From Isoetes taiwanensis (taxonomy: Eukaryota > Streptophyta > Lycopodiopsida > Isoetales > Isoetaceae): DNA of 64,000 bases. The notes below the pieces were generated by a model, which worked only from the letters and a program-made list of their open reading frames with translations, was not told where the DNA came from and did no database searches. Location of the stretch: contig JAJEKV010000054.1 in the NCBI GenBank assembly GCA_021234155.1, forward strand, positions 2,765,702 to 2,829,701. The letters run 5' to 3'. The translations under genes were made by a program, and so were the position numbers. Positions 1-10,570 of the stretch are shown here, piece after piece (positions within the stretch are counted from its first letter, which is position 1; every line of letters begins with the position of its first letter).

Positions 1-1020
1 AATTTCCTTCAACTTACCACGCTACATGATTATTGATAGGTGATATAATGATATGGAATATGTGGAGATTCTAGCTTTCTCACCCTTCTTGTAAGGCATA
101 TATGCGAACAGTGGACCATCAATACTATTTAAATGCAAGTATCTAACATTCCGATGCAATTTCACCATACCCGAGTGTGATAATCTGTAAGTAAAAAGGT
201 AACGATGGAAGATATCTATTCTTCTGCAAGGGATGAATCCTTATTTTTGAAAAAGGCCTACATAATTTGTTGTGCACGGCGCATAGAAAAATGCAAGCAC
301 TCAATAGTTGAGATCTCACCATTGATGGCACATCGAGCAAGTTGATTTGCCACTACTGGATGCTGATAAAATTAGATATGAGATTTGCTTTTATCTCCTT
401 AGTTGTGGCCATCTTTAATCGCATACATGGACTTCTATTTTGGTTTTGATGACAACCCATTGTTGAGATCTAGCAAAATGCTTGCTAAAGAGAGGAGATA
501 ATGCATACTTTCATGACATGATGTCCTGGTCTATAAGTGAACCACATTTTATGCACATGGAAACTAATGAGTTGGATCACCATCCATTTTGCAGAATCTC
601 TGCATGTACTTCCCAACTCTTAACTAATGCTCCTATGCGATCGCAAGCCTTCTAGATACAGACAAAAATAACTGCATTTGGACACCAAACATCCTTTTGT
701 AGGTGTTCAAAGAATTTCAGGCCACACCCAGCATTTGTATGTACAACAATTAAAGTACTCCAGCATATGACATCTTGCATGGGCAGCTTCTTGAAGATCA
801 ATGTCTTCTAACGAAATAAGATTTGATTTTAAGGCACGGCCCTTCTACCATTTTTGTGCAAAAAGAAGCCATTGCTTCTTTTTCCTGTATCCAAACTTTG
901 CCATAATTGAGCGGTCTTCAAACTATGTTATCAGACCTAACCCAACCCAGTGAGGAAAGGCTTTCTTCTATTCCAATGTATGGCACTTTAAGTATTGGAA
1001 AAAAAGGAAATGAAAAATAC
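1..1020. other. Intergenic, no supported gene
   Basis: No ORF with recognisable protein signatures and no clear repeat structure was seen. Composition is AT-rich and typical of plant intergenic or intron DNA. It lies downstream, on the minus strand, of the methyltransferase-like exon at about 1.1 kb, so some of it could be intron or 3' UTR of that possible gene. Confidence 0.4.
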
Positions 1021-1140
1021 CTCTGCAAGAAGATAACAACCGTCCAAGTTGGTTGAAAAGTGCTTGACTGATTTTGCATTTCGGTAAGAAGGAAGCACGC
1101 CAAACCGCCAGGTTTAAGAATGCTTTCTACTTCTGAAAAA
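1020..1140 (-). pseudogene. Possible class I SAM-methyltransferase exon
   Basis: On the minus strand a pyrimidine-rich stretch ending in CAG precedes an open stretch that reads EVESILKPGGLACFLL. This fits the motif that closes the Rossmann core of class I SAM-dependent methyltransferases (E-V-x-x-x-L-K-P-G-G followed by hydrophobic residues). A possible GT donor follows after about 38 codons. I could not find convincing flanking exons with the SAM-binding GxGxG motif in the window, so this may be a decayed gene fragment or an exon of a gene whose other exons I could not link. The substrate cannot be inferred. Confidence 0.25.
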
Positions 1141-1934
1141 AATAGGGCCAGAAACAGGGAACAATCCAACACATTAGAAGATTCAAAATCAAAATAGTTT
1201 CACATCCCCAGCTTTCGAATTTATCATCAGATATGTGTTTGAATAAACTTAGTTGGAACTAGCACTTGATTTTAACATGCTAGTTTTTTTCCTGTCAAAG
1301 TTACATTGTAAAATTCAGTATCTCACATTCAAAATTTGTTGTACTTTTTTTTGGACATATTATGAAAGCTCAATTGAAGAGCATGTAACACCAGACATTA
1401 CTTGGCATTCTGATAAACATGCAAAAATTTACAAGATATGTACGTGAAGACTTGGGCGCATGGTCCAAATCTGAATACACTCCAAGGGGCTGTTAATGCA
1501 TGGCCATACTTTTTACAATCACAGCAAATCCAACTAAATAAATAACTTATGTACAATAGATCATCAGAATGAATTGAGATCTAATATTCTCTCATTATTG
1601 ACATACGTAATAGCCACAACCCTGATCTTTTAGGGCCACTCTGCTTACAAATTGCTAAGGAAACCACTCCACACATACTATGTTGTGTACTTGAGGAGTT
1701 AATTCACAGAAATTTTCCTGACTCACTATAGCAAAATGCCAAAAACAAAGTTCAAACTTATCCACCAAAGGTCAGAACCAGCCACCCTTAATGTGTTGGT
1801 GCTCAGTATGCCTCCTTGCGAAAGCTTGAAGAACTAGCTCTTTCGAGTTGTGCAACATGTAAAGGTGAACGAACGTGTAAGGCAATCCATATCCATGGAC
1901 AAAATCTATTACCACAACTATAGAGATAGATACA

Positions 1935-3123
1935 ATATAGAAATTGGGTCGCATTTTTTAGGTGGGGTGTAATGTGGTGCTGCCACGTAGCACTCTCCTA
2001 CAATGCGGAATGGAAGATGGGTACCCAAATTCTGCATGACAGGTTCTCCCGGTTACACCTCCCTCCCCTGTTTTTTCCCCTTTGTTCCATTGTTTCTTCT
2101 TCGTGTCGGCTATGGCGTTCCTCTGTTTCTTCTCTGTCTGATTTTTCCATGGCTTTGATCTTGCGGACTGGTAAAATAACTTCGAATTTTCAGCTGCCTA
2201 CACATGAACCAAGGATCTTAGTGTTGTTGCGACTTAGAGGCAGGCTCTGATACGCTTGGAAGCTGCAACAAGACGAAAACAAAGGAAATAGCACCAACGG
2301 ATGCCAAAACAAAGCAATAGAGCACTAAATATGGAAGATGAAAGATCTGATAGCATGAAAGGACGTCCAAGAAGAAGTTCTTGGCCTATATTGGTCGCCA
2401 GATTGCCAGATTTTGGCAGCCAAAATACAAGGCAAGAATGCCGCTTCTCAATACCCTTCTCAATCTTAAGCAAAACACGTGAAGAGAACCTTTTCCTACC
2501 ATTTAAGGCAAGAAATAACCTGGATTATTGTTCCCATTCACGGATGCCTGTAAATACACTGCAGAAAATTTCATGTCCAAAGATTCTTGCCGGATTTTAG
2601 TAATCGTATACTGAAGCAACCATTTCTTGCAAATAATGTGGCCTAAAACACAGAAAACTAAAGGTTACGAAACGGATTCAAGGAAGAATGCAGAAATTCA
2701 CAGGGTCTTTTGCAAAACCGCCCTTGGTTAAGGGATGGTCGCAGACATGGATTTCGTGGGCCCAAAGAATATGCACATGCTCTAAAACCGGCCGCGAAAA
2801 CAAGCAGACAATACAGAGCTTTACCGGAATGGGGCTGGGAAATCTCATTGCACTGAAAGGATTCCCTGCTTTTGTAGCTTTCTTTGCATCACTTGCAAAC
2901 CACGACATGCAATCAAACTGCCGAGCTCAAAACTGCTTCAACAGATTAAAAAACCACTGTCTTTCTAACCACAGAATCGCCAGAAGCCACGATCAGCGTA
3001 TTTTTGGACTCAAGAATTGCCAAGCAAACTGGGGCGGCTAAGAATCAAGAAAACCGCCAAAGCAACAACCTAAGCGCCATCGCCGAAGAAAAACAGAGCA
3101 AAAAATTCTCCCCAATTTCTATA
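1935..3123 (+). repeat. Leader repeat copy 1 and following non-coding DNA
   Basis: The stretch from about 1935 to 2030 (a GGGTCG block, then GCCACGT, then AATGCGGAATGGAAG) is repeated at about 5942-6020 and in degraded form at about 7726-7800. Each copy lies upstream, on the same strand, of one of the three foldback elements. This suggests one repeat family of which the foldback is a part. The ORFs here are short, mutually overlapping and have no domain features, so I treat them as chance. Confidence 0.4.
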
Positions 3124-3249
3124 TTGTAGGGGAAAGGACAACGGTCCTGCTTTCCGGTGCAGCCGGTGACCCGCTCCCGGCTACCGCCGGTCGCGGGACC
3201 CCACCGGCTGCACCGGAAAGCAGTCCCGTTGTTCCTTTCCCCTATACAA
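3124..3249. repeat. Foldback element 1
   Basis: This is a long hairpin of about 126 bp. It starts TTGTAGGGGAAAGGACAACG and ends with the inverse, CCTTTCCCCTATACAA. The arms are about 45 bp and nearly perfectly complementary, with GC-rich inner parts. The loop contains the core GCTCCCGGCTACCGCCGGTC. The same ends and a related core recur at 6321 and 8039, but the arm sequences differ between copies. Confidence 0.8.
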
Positions 3250-3603
3250 AACATAGTCATGGGAAACGATACGGGTCCCTAAACTAAATTTCAGAAAACG
3301 GAACACGGAAATGGATAACCTGGGCATATTCCTAAATATTAATTACTCTAAATTTCTGAAATATCAAAAGAAAATTTCAGATTTTGCTCGAATTTGTGAC
3401 TCATCGCAAAGCACAACAGTACACCGTTTTCTGCATCAAAAGTAACACGGCCGTAACCGAACAAACTTTGCATAACTTACATAGATCAAAATTTGCAACA
3501 ACCTGGATCCGAAGTAAAAAAGGTAAGAAACAGAACAATCTCGTCTATAATATTTGAATTGATAATGATATTGATCATTATTGATCTACAAAATAACTTC
3601 CAG

Positions 3604-5127
3604 CTAGAATTGCTTCTCTGTAAGCATTTGCTTAACGTTTATTGGGTAGCTTTCTGTCTTATTTCCTGTCCACAATTTCTTTGTGATGATAGAATATGTC
3701 CGAGAAGTAGGATGGAACTCATCCCAAAACACATATTCAGAAGCATGCTGGCAAACGGGCACATAAGGCAAACAAGGCACAGCCCCTTTGTAGCTCCCTA
3801 GACCACAGCATGCAGTATCAGCATGTTGATACCCTGCACAAAACAAACATAAAACATATTCAGCAACATTTTACTTTAATTCTAAACCTTTTAAACCTTC
3901 TAAACCTTAAAAAAACTTTTCTTAAGATTCACAAACTGAAAAACATAAAAGAACCTTTTCTCAAAATTTACAAGCTCATAGAAAGAAAAAGTAGGAACAA
4001 ATCTTAGGATGAAATATGACGTTACCATAATGCTTGTAATTTCTAGTCACATCTTGGAGCACATCATAAAGATTGTTATAAATGAGAGTGACTCCAGGCA
4101 AAGATCTTCTGAGTTCTGTGAGCTTTTTGAAGAGCCTAGTGTTATAACTCTCTGCCATGGAATTCAAGAATAAGGCACCACTCATTGTTCTAGTGGCAAA
4201 TCTAGATAACTGAGATGGAACTGATCCCAAAGGAGATAAAGATGCTACTACAATTCTCCTTGCACCCAAATTATATAGCAACTTCAGCTGTTCTCCAAAT
4301 TGTGAAACCACCATATCTAAAAATGCATCACGAGGATATGACATTAGGAGGCGAGATCCAGGCAGCAAATAGTTATTCACTATATCGTTGCTCCCAGTGG
4401 AAACATAATACAGAGACTCTGCCATAATCTTAGATGCATTCTCTTGCCCAAAGTCAGCAGCCAACTTAGATTTCACATTTTCCAGATATTCAAGTTGCTT
4501 GTAGGTTGTGATCCGCTGACCCTGCAATATAAAGGAAGCTAAGTTATTACAAACAGAACCTTTTGATCTAATATATCCTAAAAAATAAATTGATTAGCAG
4601 CAAACTGATTAGCAGAAAAAGGAAAAGTGAAACAAATTAAGTAAGAAGGAGAGACTCACAAAGACACTGCCACTAGAGTTTAAAACTCCAGATCCAGCCG
4701 ATGCAAAATTTACACCCTTGTGGTAGTTATTTTCCTTAATGGCGATCATATAGGGAGGAGTAAGGGGCAATCCTAGAAGATCAGCTGCAGAACACAAGCC
4801 AATATCAGAAATAACATTCTTATAAAATGGAAATATGAAGGAACTCGATCAAACGCAGAAAATTCGAGAGGAAGAGCTAAAACAAATACCTAGATAATCA
4901 ACACTCAATCTCCCATTTGTGAAACGACCAGTAGGGCCTTTGGTATCAAAATCTCTGCCGTAAGGAAGAAAAGTGGCCTGGGCAAGGGTCCAAAGGACAT
5001 TATTGTTGCCACTATCCACGGTAGAATCGCCAAGGATGAAGAGGGCAGGAACCAAAGACTGATTTTGTGCTGCAGCGGCAAGACCCATTAAGGAAAAAAG
5101 GAAGAAGAGAATGGAGGCCATGGCCAT
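3604..5127 (-). CDS. GDSL esterase/lipase, four exons
   Basis: A plant GDSL-type serine esterase/lipase, probably secreted. Exons on the minus strand are 5127-4890, 4784-4660, 4521-4026 and 3833-3604, all with GT-AG borders and consistent phases, giving about 362 residues, the usual family size. Residues 1-20 are hydrophobic and look like a signal peptide (MAMASILFFLFSLMGLAAAA). Block I reads FILGDSTVDSGNNN and carries the nucleophile Ser. Block II is GVNFASAGSG with the oxyanion Gly. Block III is STGSNDIVNNY with the oxyanion Asn. Block V is WDEFHPT with the catalytic Asp and His. All key residues are present and no frame break is seen. Members hydrolyse acyl esters in the cell wall, cuticle or lipid metabolism; the substrate is not predictable here. 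The start is preceded by a hexanucleotide repeat. Confidence 0.92.
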
Positions 5128-5162
5128 GGCTATGGCTATGGCTATGGCTATGGCTAAGTACG
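5128..5162 (-). repeat. AGCCAT hexanucleotide repeat in 5' UTR of GDSL gene
   Basis: About six tandem AGCCAT/AGCCATAG-type units lie directly upstream of the GDSL start codon on the minus strand and run into the ATGGCCATGGCC start. Slippage here could shift or add in-frame start codons. I chose the ATG at 5127 because it begins the signal peptide. Confidence 0.6.
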
Positions 5163-5339
5163 GTGGCTGGCGATGGCAGAATAGAAGGACGGATTGAAAT
5201 TATAACTAAGGTGGCCATGGTGGGAAGCATGGCGGTGAAGAGTGAAGAATGGCGTGATTTTCGGCCCTTTAATCTAGGTTAAACGTGTTTGTGTTAAATA
5301 AAGTGTTTCCTATTTGATGAATTGAAGACTCTTCATCAT

Positions 5340-5466
5340 CTAAGGTTTTTCCCCCGAAAACCGGTAGTAATACGTCTGCTGCTCTCTCTTTGTACTTGGG
5401 TCCCATAGGCCAGTTGGTCTCCGTGGACGATACTATTCTATTCTATTCTATTCTATTCTATTCTAT
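5340..5466 (+). mobile_element. 5'-truncated LINE 3' end with (TATTC)n tail
   Basis: It matches the last part of the LINE at 23.2-25.65 kb: the AAGGTTTTTCCCCCGAAAAC block, GTAGTAATACG, then TACTTGGGTCCCATAGGCC, GTCTCCGTGGACGATA and a pentanucleotide tail. Compared with that LINE it lacks about 30 nt covering the second half of the hairpin block. It is a typical 5'-truncated product of target-primed reverse transcription, just upstream of the GDSL gene promoter. Confidence 0.8.
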
Positions 5467-5490
5467 CATTCAAGTTTGGTTGAAGCCTAA

Positions 5491-5822
5491 GGGTCCGGTC
5501 ACATGAAGCTGGTAACAGGGATTCTTTGCCGTTGACAGGAACTGAATTTTTTTGCTTGGGTCACATGATCCTGTCAAAGGAAGGGTTCCACGTTGCAAAG
5601 AAAGACCGGAAGCAAGAAAATTTGGCGCGCCCTGTGTGTGATCAAGAAGAGGGATTGCTGCCAAGTGCTAGAAAATCTTCCAGCTGTCCTCATCTCTGAA
5701 AGCCCGCTGAACGGATTGCTATCAACAGGGCTTCTTCCCTGTCAAAAATTGGCATGTGACCCCTTCCATTTCTATGATTGACGGCTTGTGAACCCTGTTG
5801 ACAGCATCATGTGACCGGACCC
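5491..5822. mobile_element. Tourist/PIF-Harbinger-type MITE, copy 1
   Basis: A 332-bp element with terminal inverted repeats GGGTCCGGTCACATGA and TCATGTGACCGGACCC, flanked on both sides by TAA (5488-5490 and 5823-5825). A 3-bp TWA target duplication with GGG-starting termini is diagnostic of PIF/Harbinger elements. A related copy in the opposite orientation lies at 51198-51556. There is no coding capacity, so it must be mobilised in trans. Confidence 0.85.
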
Positions 5823-5941
5823 TAACGATAACGAAGCCAAACACCATTCATTCGTTTTCATTTAATCATTGAACCATAAGTATGAACCAGCAACTCTCGC
5901 TTACTTGCCTTAAAGATGTGCAGCAACATACATAACTTAAA

Positions 5942-6320
5942 CAATACGGAAGTTGGGTCATTGCTGTGCATTTGTGTGCCGCCACGTGTCCTCGCCAATA
6001 ATGCGGAATGGAAGTTGGGGCATCCATTCCGCCCAGCAGGTAAATCTGTGCATTGTTAGCATGTAAACAGTCGGTGTAAGGTTTTAGGGTTAGGTTAGCT
6101 CACCGGGCGAAGCCCTGCTCGAAGCTTGCCAAATCTACTGCAGAGATCCATCTGCTGCCTGAAGCTTGCCGGATCTTGCATGAACTGCTTGAAGCTTGCT
6201 GGATCTTGCCGGATCTACTGCCGCAAAACACGATTTGATGCTGAAGAACACGATTTGCTGCTCCATAGCTAAAGAGCCCGAGCTTGCCGGAGAAGATAAT
6301 CTGATTCCCCACCTTCCATA
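5942..6320 (+). repeat. Leader repeat copy 2
   Basis: The first 80 bp repeat the block at about 1935 (AAGTTGGGTC, GCCACGTGTC, AATAATGCGGAATGGAAG). The GCCACGTGTC stretch is a perfect G-box, so this copy could carry a bZIP/bHLH binding site. The remainder up to the foldback is non-coding. Confidence 0.4.
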
Positions 6321-6490
6321 TTGTAGGGGAAGGGAAGCAGGGGCTCCCCTTCCGCAAAATGCGGCAGACCTGCTCCCGACTGCCATCGATCGCGAGGCCC
6401 CTGCTGATTTTGCAGAAGGGGAGCCCCGAGGAAGCGAGGCCCCTGCCGATTTTGCGAAAGGGAAGCCCCGCTTCCCTTCCCCTATACATT
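6321..6490. repeat. Foldback element 2
   Basis: Starts TTGTAGGGGAAGGGAAGC and ends GCTTCCCTTCCCCTATACA. The inner arms differ from copy 1 (AGGGGCTCCCCTTCCGC against GGACAACGGTCCTGC), yet pair with the opposite arm within the copy. The core reads GCTCCCGACTGCCATCGATC. The right arm is partly duplicated (two GAGGCCCCTGC units). Overlapping ORFs are by-products of the symmetrical GC-rich sequence. Confidence 0.8.
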
Positions 6491-6977
6491 GTTACGTCGG
6501 CGCAATCCCCGTTCGGAGATAAGATGACACTGGCAAGATCGATAGATATACCACGAAAATAGAGTAGACCAGACATCTGAGGAACATTGGAAGCAGATCC
6601 AAGCGATGGTGGAGGGCAACACAGCCCAGATTGCGTCTTTGATAGAAGAAGTACAGGCCTCCACACCCAACCTACTGAAAAAGCAACTCACCACTGAAAA
6701 GCAGCGCGTTTCCAGCATGGAGACTCGCATCCAATAGCTTAATACCATATCAAAATCTTACTTCGAACCTTTTCGTGAATAACCTCTGGCAATACAAAGG
6801 TGATTGTGCAAATTTTATTCATCAAATTTTTAGAAAATAACTCTGTCGATGTTGTATCGACGTTTTTGGGAGGCGCCGCCATATTCTGTTTCTGCACAGA
6901 CCCAATGCCCAGCTAGCTCCATACATATTCTGTTTTTGCACAAGAAGCCTTCATACACCGATGCTTATATTGGCAAG
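6491..6977. other. Non-coding stretch
   Basis: No supported gene. It follows foldback 2 and runs to the TTAA-flanked MITE. Short ORFs have no domain features. Confidence 0.35.
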
Positions 6978-6981
6978 TTAA

Positions 6982-7309
6982 CCACACATCCAGGGGATTC
7001 TCTTAAGCTAATCCTATCTAACAACATTGGATGTCCAAAGTTTAAACAAAATCCTAATTCTCTTAAGAGAATCCTATTGGGTCTCCACCCCCTCCCTCTG
7101 ATCCCAATGCTTATTTTTCACTTATTTTCATGATTCTCCATGAATAGTGTAAGATAATAGTGCAAAGAGAATTCTAAACATGAAGATAGGATTAGCTTAA
7201 GAGAATCCTAATGGAGAAGGTAGGATTAATCTAAGAGAATCCTAAGGAGAAAGTAGTATTCTCTTAAGAAGACTCGTGGCTCTTGAGAGAATCTGCTTGG
7301 TATGTGTGG
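6982..7309. mobile_element. MITE flanked by TTAA
   Basis: A 328-bp element with inverted ends CCACACATCC and GGTATGTGTGG, flanked by TTAA at 6978-6981 and 7310-7313. An inner perfect inverted repeat (TTCTCTTAAGCTAATCCTAT near 6998 and its complement near 7188) makes most of it foldable. TTAA duplication with CC-starting ends suggests a piggyBac-like origin; reading the ends as ACCACACAT flanked by TA, a Tc1/mariner-type origin, is equally possible. Confidence 0.55.
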
Positions 7310-7313
7310 TTAA

Positions 7314-8038
7314 AATTAGGGAGCCAATAAAGCTTGCGTTCATACAGTGGTCTTTTCTGCATCGGAAGCAATGGCCATCGGCGCCAGGATTGCACAAGAA
7401 GCCTCCATAGCCGCGAAAGCAAGAGCAGAGGGCTATTGTATGGAGGTGCCAGCCATGGCTGCATCAATGGCAATGTTGATAAAGAACCAACATAGAAGCG
7501 AACATGTAACCTGCATAGCAGCATTGACAAGGGCATAGACAGAGCCGTGCAGCCATAGATAGAGCTTCCTTACTCTTGCTGTGCCGTTCTTTTCTTCAGT
7601 GATACAGGTAATGACTTGGCAGAAATTTTCAGCCTGAATCGCGCTGCAGCAGAGTTTATGAGAAAGGAAAATTCAATAAAAAACTTCGGAAAGAAAAATT
7701 AGAAGCAAAAAATTGTTACAGATATCAATACCATAATTGGGTCGTCCATTTTGTCGATGGTGTAATCTCATGTCGACACCTGTCCTATGCCAATATCACG
7801 GAATAACAATCGGGCACACAAATTCTTGATGACTTGTAGAACCGGTGGCTTTTTGCACACAAGCGACCAGAAGCGACCAGACAGATCCGGCTATGGTGGT
7901 TCCAGATCCGGCGATGGGGTTTCAATGGCAATGGTGTTTCAGATCCTGCAGGGCTGGAGAGCTAACATACGCCATAGCTAGGAGCTTGAGCCAAGACGCA
8001 AATAGAGCAACATAAAAAACGACTCCCTAATTATGGTA
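7314..8038 (+). repeat. Non-coding, with degraded leader repeat copy 3
   Basis: About 7726-7800 resembles the leader repeats at 1935 and 5942 (ATTGGGTCGTCC, CAATATCACGGAATAAC). The rest has no recognisable gene. Confidence 0.3.
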
Positions 8039-8195
8039 TTGTAAGGGTAAGCTAACTGGTCCAAGATTCCCAGTTAGCTGCTCCCAGCTCTGCTGGTTGC
8101 AGCTAAACTAGGAATCTTGTCCTAGTTAACTGCTCCCGGCTCCGCCAATCGCAGCTAAACTAGGAATCTTGTCCCAATTAGCTTACCCCATAACA
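8039..8195. repeat. Foldback element 3 with duplicated core
   Basis: Starts TTGTAAGGGTAAGCTAACTG and ends AGCTTACCCCATAACAA. The core is present twice (GCTCCCAGCTCTGCTGGTTG and GCTCCCGGCTCCGCCAATCG), each framed by arms of the AGCTAAACTAGGAATCTTGT type. The arm sequence is unrelated to copies 1 and 2, but the ends and core are shared. Confidence 0.75.
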
Positions 8196-9269
8196 AGATC
8201 TCCTCCAAAATGGGCAAAATTTGAAGCTGGTTGAAATTTCATTGGGTAATTTTCGTGAGAAAAAAATTTCCATGGGGCTGCCAAAAATCTCATCACGAAT
8301 TTTATCCTCATGAAAATTACTCTCACAATTCTCAACAATGCAGTTATATGAAGATGCTGAGAAGATGCCCACTCGATATTATGAAGATGCCTACTATTGA
8401 GAAGAAAAACATGTTTTCCAGTGCAGGCTTTAACGAGCTCTCGAACCCAAATCCGGCCTGCATCCATCACTGGAGCGGACTGCTTTCTGCCACTTAATGT
8501 ATCCTTTGGATTTTTCAGTCTCGGTGTCGGAGATAATCGGTTTGGTTGGGTTGAGTGAAGTCTTAGTGGTATTAGAATGGAAACAACAGAAAGAACTGGA
8601 ATGGCGGATTGCGACTTGGGATCCCAACACTTTGTAATACATGGCTACTCTTCAGTTAAGGGCATGGGTTCGGGAAATACATAGCGAGCGAGGTTTTCAC
8701 AGTTGGGGGCTATGAATGGCGATATATTTCTATCCTGATAGAAAAGAGGTTGAAGACTCTTCATATATATCTGCATTCATCACTCTGTTAAGCGACAACA
8801 CAACTATGAGGGCTTTGCTTGAATTAACCATTGTAGATCAGTCTGGGAAGGAAGGCATAAGGTGCACAGCCATTTCGGTACTTCTCTTGTGTTGGAATTA
8901 TGGTCATGCCTGATTTTCAACATAAGTGACATTTGGTATAGGCCAGAGTTGGACACGTGTTGGAAAGAGCAATAAAAGAGGCGATTGGCAAATCGTAAAG
9001 GACGGGAGACAGAGAGAGATAACAGAGAGGAAGATCGGGAGGTGAAGGCAGATTTGAGTTCGATCCAGGTACTGCATTTGTTGGATGCAGGTATATCTGT
9101 GAATAGCCGGATATGAGCCAAAATCTAAGGCTGTAGAAGAAGCTGTGGCAGGAGAAGAAGTTTGGGCTGTAGAGGCCGAGTTGTGAAGAGCAGCTGATTC
9201 AGAGACAGGGGGAGAAGATACGGATTGTGTATCCTGCAATTTGTGTTTGAATCGGAAGTACTGGATGAT
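8196..9269. other. Non-coding stretch before copia fragment
   Basis: No supported gene. ORFs here are short and lack motifs. The last part may be decayed upstream sequence of the copia element. Confidence 0.35.
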
Positions 9270-10570
9270 GGATTTATTTGCCTAAGGACCGTGATTGCTG
9301 CATGAAAACTGATAAAAGAGATAAAGGAATCAGATACCCCTTGTGTGCAAATGGGCAATGGCAATCTGCATCAAGTAAAAGGATGCGGAAAGTTGGAATT
9401 CTATCATGACGATGAGGAAAAGGTGTGCTTAGAAAATGCTCTCTACACTCCTGGTATGTTGTTCAATCTAGTTTCTGTGGCAGGCCTAGTAGACACCGGT
9501 TATAAATTAAATTTTGATGCTTCACGCTGTGAGATGGTGCATAATGGAAAAAGGATTTACGCAAACAGAAAAGGTAAGTTATATTGTTTGGATGCCTTTC
9601 CGTGTGTTGGAAATGTCAGTTCTTTAGAATTATGGCATTTTAGATGCGGATATGCTAGTGAATGAGCAGACATAAGTTGGTAGAGGGTTTGCCTACCAAC
9701 ATAGATGAAGCAGAACACAAAATATGCCATGGATGTATGCTTGGAAAGCAAGCTACACATGCGTTCAGTCCTCGTTTCTCTAAAACCTTAGGCATTTTGA
9801 ATTTGGTGCATTCGGATTTGTGTGGCCTAATGCGTGTAGAGAGTATGAGCGGCAAAACATACTTCATTACATTTATTACATTTATTGATGATTTTTCCCG
9901 AAGGGCAAAGTGTTACTTTTTAAAATCTAAAGATCAAGCATTCCAAGCATTTCAATTATATTTAGTTGAAGCTGAACGTGAGACGTCTAGGTAGTTGAAA
10001 CGGCTGCGTTCAGATTCAGGGGGAGAGTATCTATCAGGTGCATTCATGCAGTTTTGTCGAGAAAAGGGAATACGACGTCATTTTACTTGCAGGTATACTC
10101 CACAGCAGAACGGTATTGCTGAGCGAAAGAATAGAACTCTAATTATTAATGCAGTGAGATCGATGTTGAAACATGCAGGTTTGCCTAATTACCTGTGGGC
10201 AGAAGCAGTGCAGGCCGCGTGTTACATTCAGAATAAGCTACCTTTAGAATTCGTAGAGGAGAATGTAGAAGATGAAGCTACAGAAATGGAAGATCGGAGT
10301 ATGGAAGTAAGTTTGGAAGAACAGGCTGAAGATCGAGCAGTAGAATTAGGAGATGTGAATGTAGAAGAGCCGTTGGTGGAAGAAATCCGCACAAAAAAGC
10401 GATGCAGAGAGATTGAAGGAGGAGGTATCTTTGGCACGTCAAAGTATGGAAGAGATGAGCGTGGTAGAAGCACTCGTGAATGTAGGCTACCAACAAGGTT
10501 TAGGGAATATGAATTAGGGAGTAATACACGTAAGAGCCGGCCGCCGTCTATGTTATGTATTGCCACTAGA
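9270..10570 (+). pseudogene. Ty1/copia retrotransposon fragment: GAG-pre-integrase and integrase
   Basis: Translation begins near an eroded protease region (a W-M-M-D stretch at about 9265 where W-x-L-D-S-G-A is expected), then VQMGNGNLHQVKGCG, the GAG-pre-integrase region (LYTPGMLFNLVSV; zinc-binding CHGCMLGK) and the integrase core. The DDE triad is present: HSDLCG, RSDSGGEY and NGIAERKNRTL. The frame is broken near 9660 by a shift and at 9992 by a TAG. After YIQNKLP the reading jumps to an acidic stretch and then to LPTRFREYEL, the motif normally just before reverse transcriptase. About 150 residues of integrase C-terminus are therefore missing, and RT/RNase H and both LTRs are absent. Not functional. 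Confidence 0.88.

Noticed and set aside
3807-3840. ATG at 3846 as a separate start in the last GDSL exon
   Set aside because: The acceptor at 3834 joins it in phase with the previous exon; it is an internal exon.
6100-6666. 188-codon minus-strand ORF and several overlapping ORFs over foldback 2
   Set aside because: They follow the symmetric GC-rich hairpin and are open on both strands; no domain features.
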